Shown here in pieces: positions 6,661 through 6,682 of a stretch of DNA of 6,682 nt (positions are counted from its first letter, which is position 1; every line of letters begins with the position of its first letter). The stretch is from Anaerolineales bacterium. GTDB lineage: Bacteria > Chloroflexota > Anaerolineae > 4572-78 > NAK82. The notes below the pieces were generated by a model. It saw nothing but the letters and a program-made list of their open reading frames with translations, was not told the DNA's origin and made no database searches. The DNA lies in assembly GCA_024643945.1 (NCBI GenBank), contig JAHELX010000341.1, forward strand, positions 1-6,682. The letters are read 5' to 3'. Both the position numbers and the translations under genes were made by a program.

Positions 6661-6682
6661 GTAGGGCGCCGGCCTGCCGGCC
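6661..6682. repeat. GC-rich palindromic stretch at the window edge, possibly half of an intergenic repeat
   Basis: The plus strand reads GTAGGGCGCCGGCCTGCCGGCC and is cut by the window end. It holds two copies of GCCGGCC separated by one T, the palindrome GGCGCC, and a possible 5-bp hairpin GCCGG/CCGGC (6668-6672 with 6677-6681) around CCTG. It starts 27 bases upstream of the chosen ATG of the first gene. It could be the left arm of a dispersed palindromic intergenic repeat of the 'GTAGGG(G)CG...' kind, or an upstream gene's terminator arm; no T-run is seen. The repeat reading is a guess from appearance. Confidence 0.35.

Noticed and set aside
1..6682. CRISPR array, tRNA, insertion sequence or phage genes
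   Set aside because: No regularly spaced repeats, tRNA-like folds, transposase motifs or terminal inverted repeats were seen. Almost the whole window is accounted for by four minus-strand genes.

Overview
The window is moderately GC-rich bacterial DNA in which every supported gene lies on the minus strand, so it is read from high to low coordinates. The dense packing, a 4-base overlap and strong Shine-Dalgarno sites show a bacterial operon. No taxonomic marker is present. From general feel, the gene types suggest an environmental or metagenomic carbohydrate-degrading lineage (Chloroflexota-, Armatimonadota- or Acidobacteriota-like), but this is a weak guess.

In transcription order the layout is as follows. 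(1) 6634-4304: a 776-aa protein with the layout of an (alpha/alpha)6-barrel glycosidase (beta-rich N-part, helical barrel, beta-sandwich C-part), with no family I can name. (2) 4307-3208: an aminopeptidase P / M24 metallopeptidase gene that is broken twice. A one-base loss near 3439 splits it between the two metal-binding aspartates, and its C-terminal third is missing. (3) 3223-425: a 932-aa protein that I recognise as a DUF5695-type protein, again with a beta / helical barrel / beta layout. (4) 414-1: the first 138 residues of a GH127-like (DUF1680, beta-L-arabinofuranosidase family) protein, cut by the window edge. The last bases, 6661-6682, hold a GC-rich palindromic stretch upstream of the operon.

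The picture is a cytoplasmic saccharide-processing operon: three large putative glycosidases without signal peptides, with a decayed Xaa-Pro-type peptidase gene in the middle. The association of a GH127-like enzyme with an aminopeptidase P-like gene permits, but does not prove, an ancestral role in breaking down arabinosylated, proline- or hydroxyproline-rich plant glycopeptides. The least described parts are gene 1 and the DUF5695 protein. No transporter, regulator, RNA gene, CRISPR array, insertion sequence or rho-independent terminator was seen.
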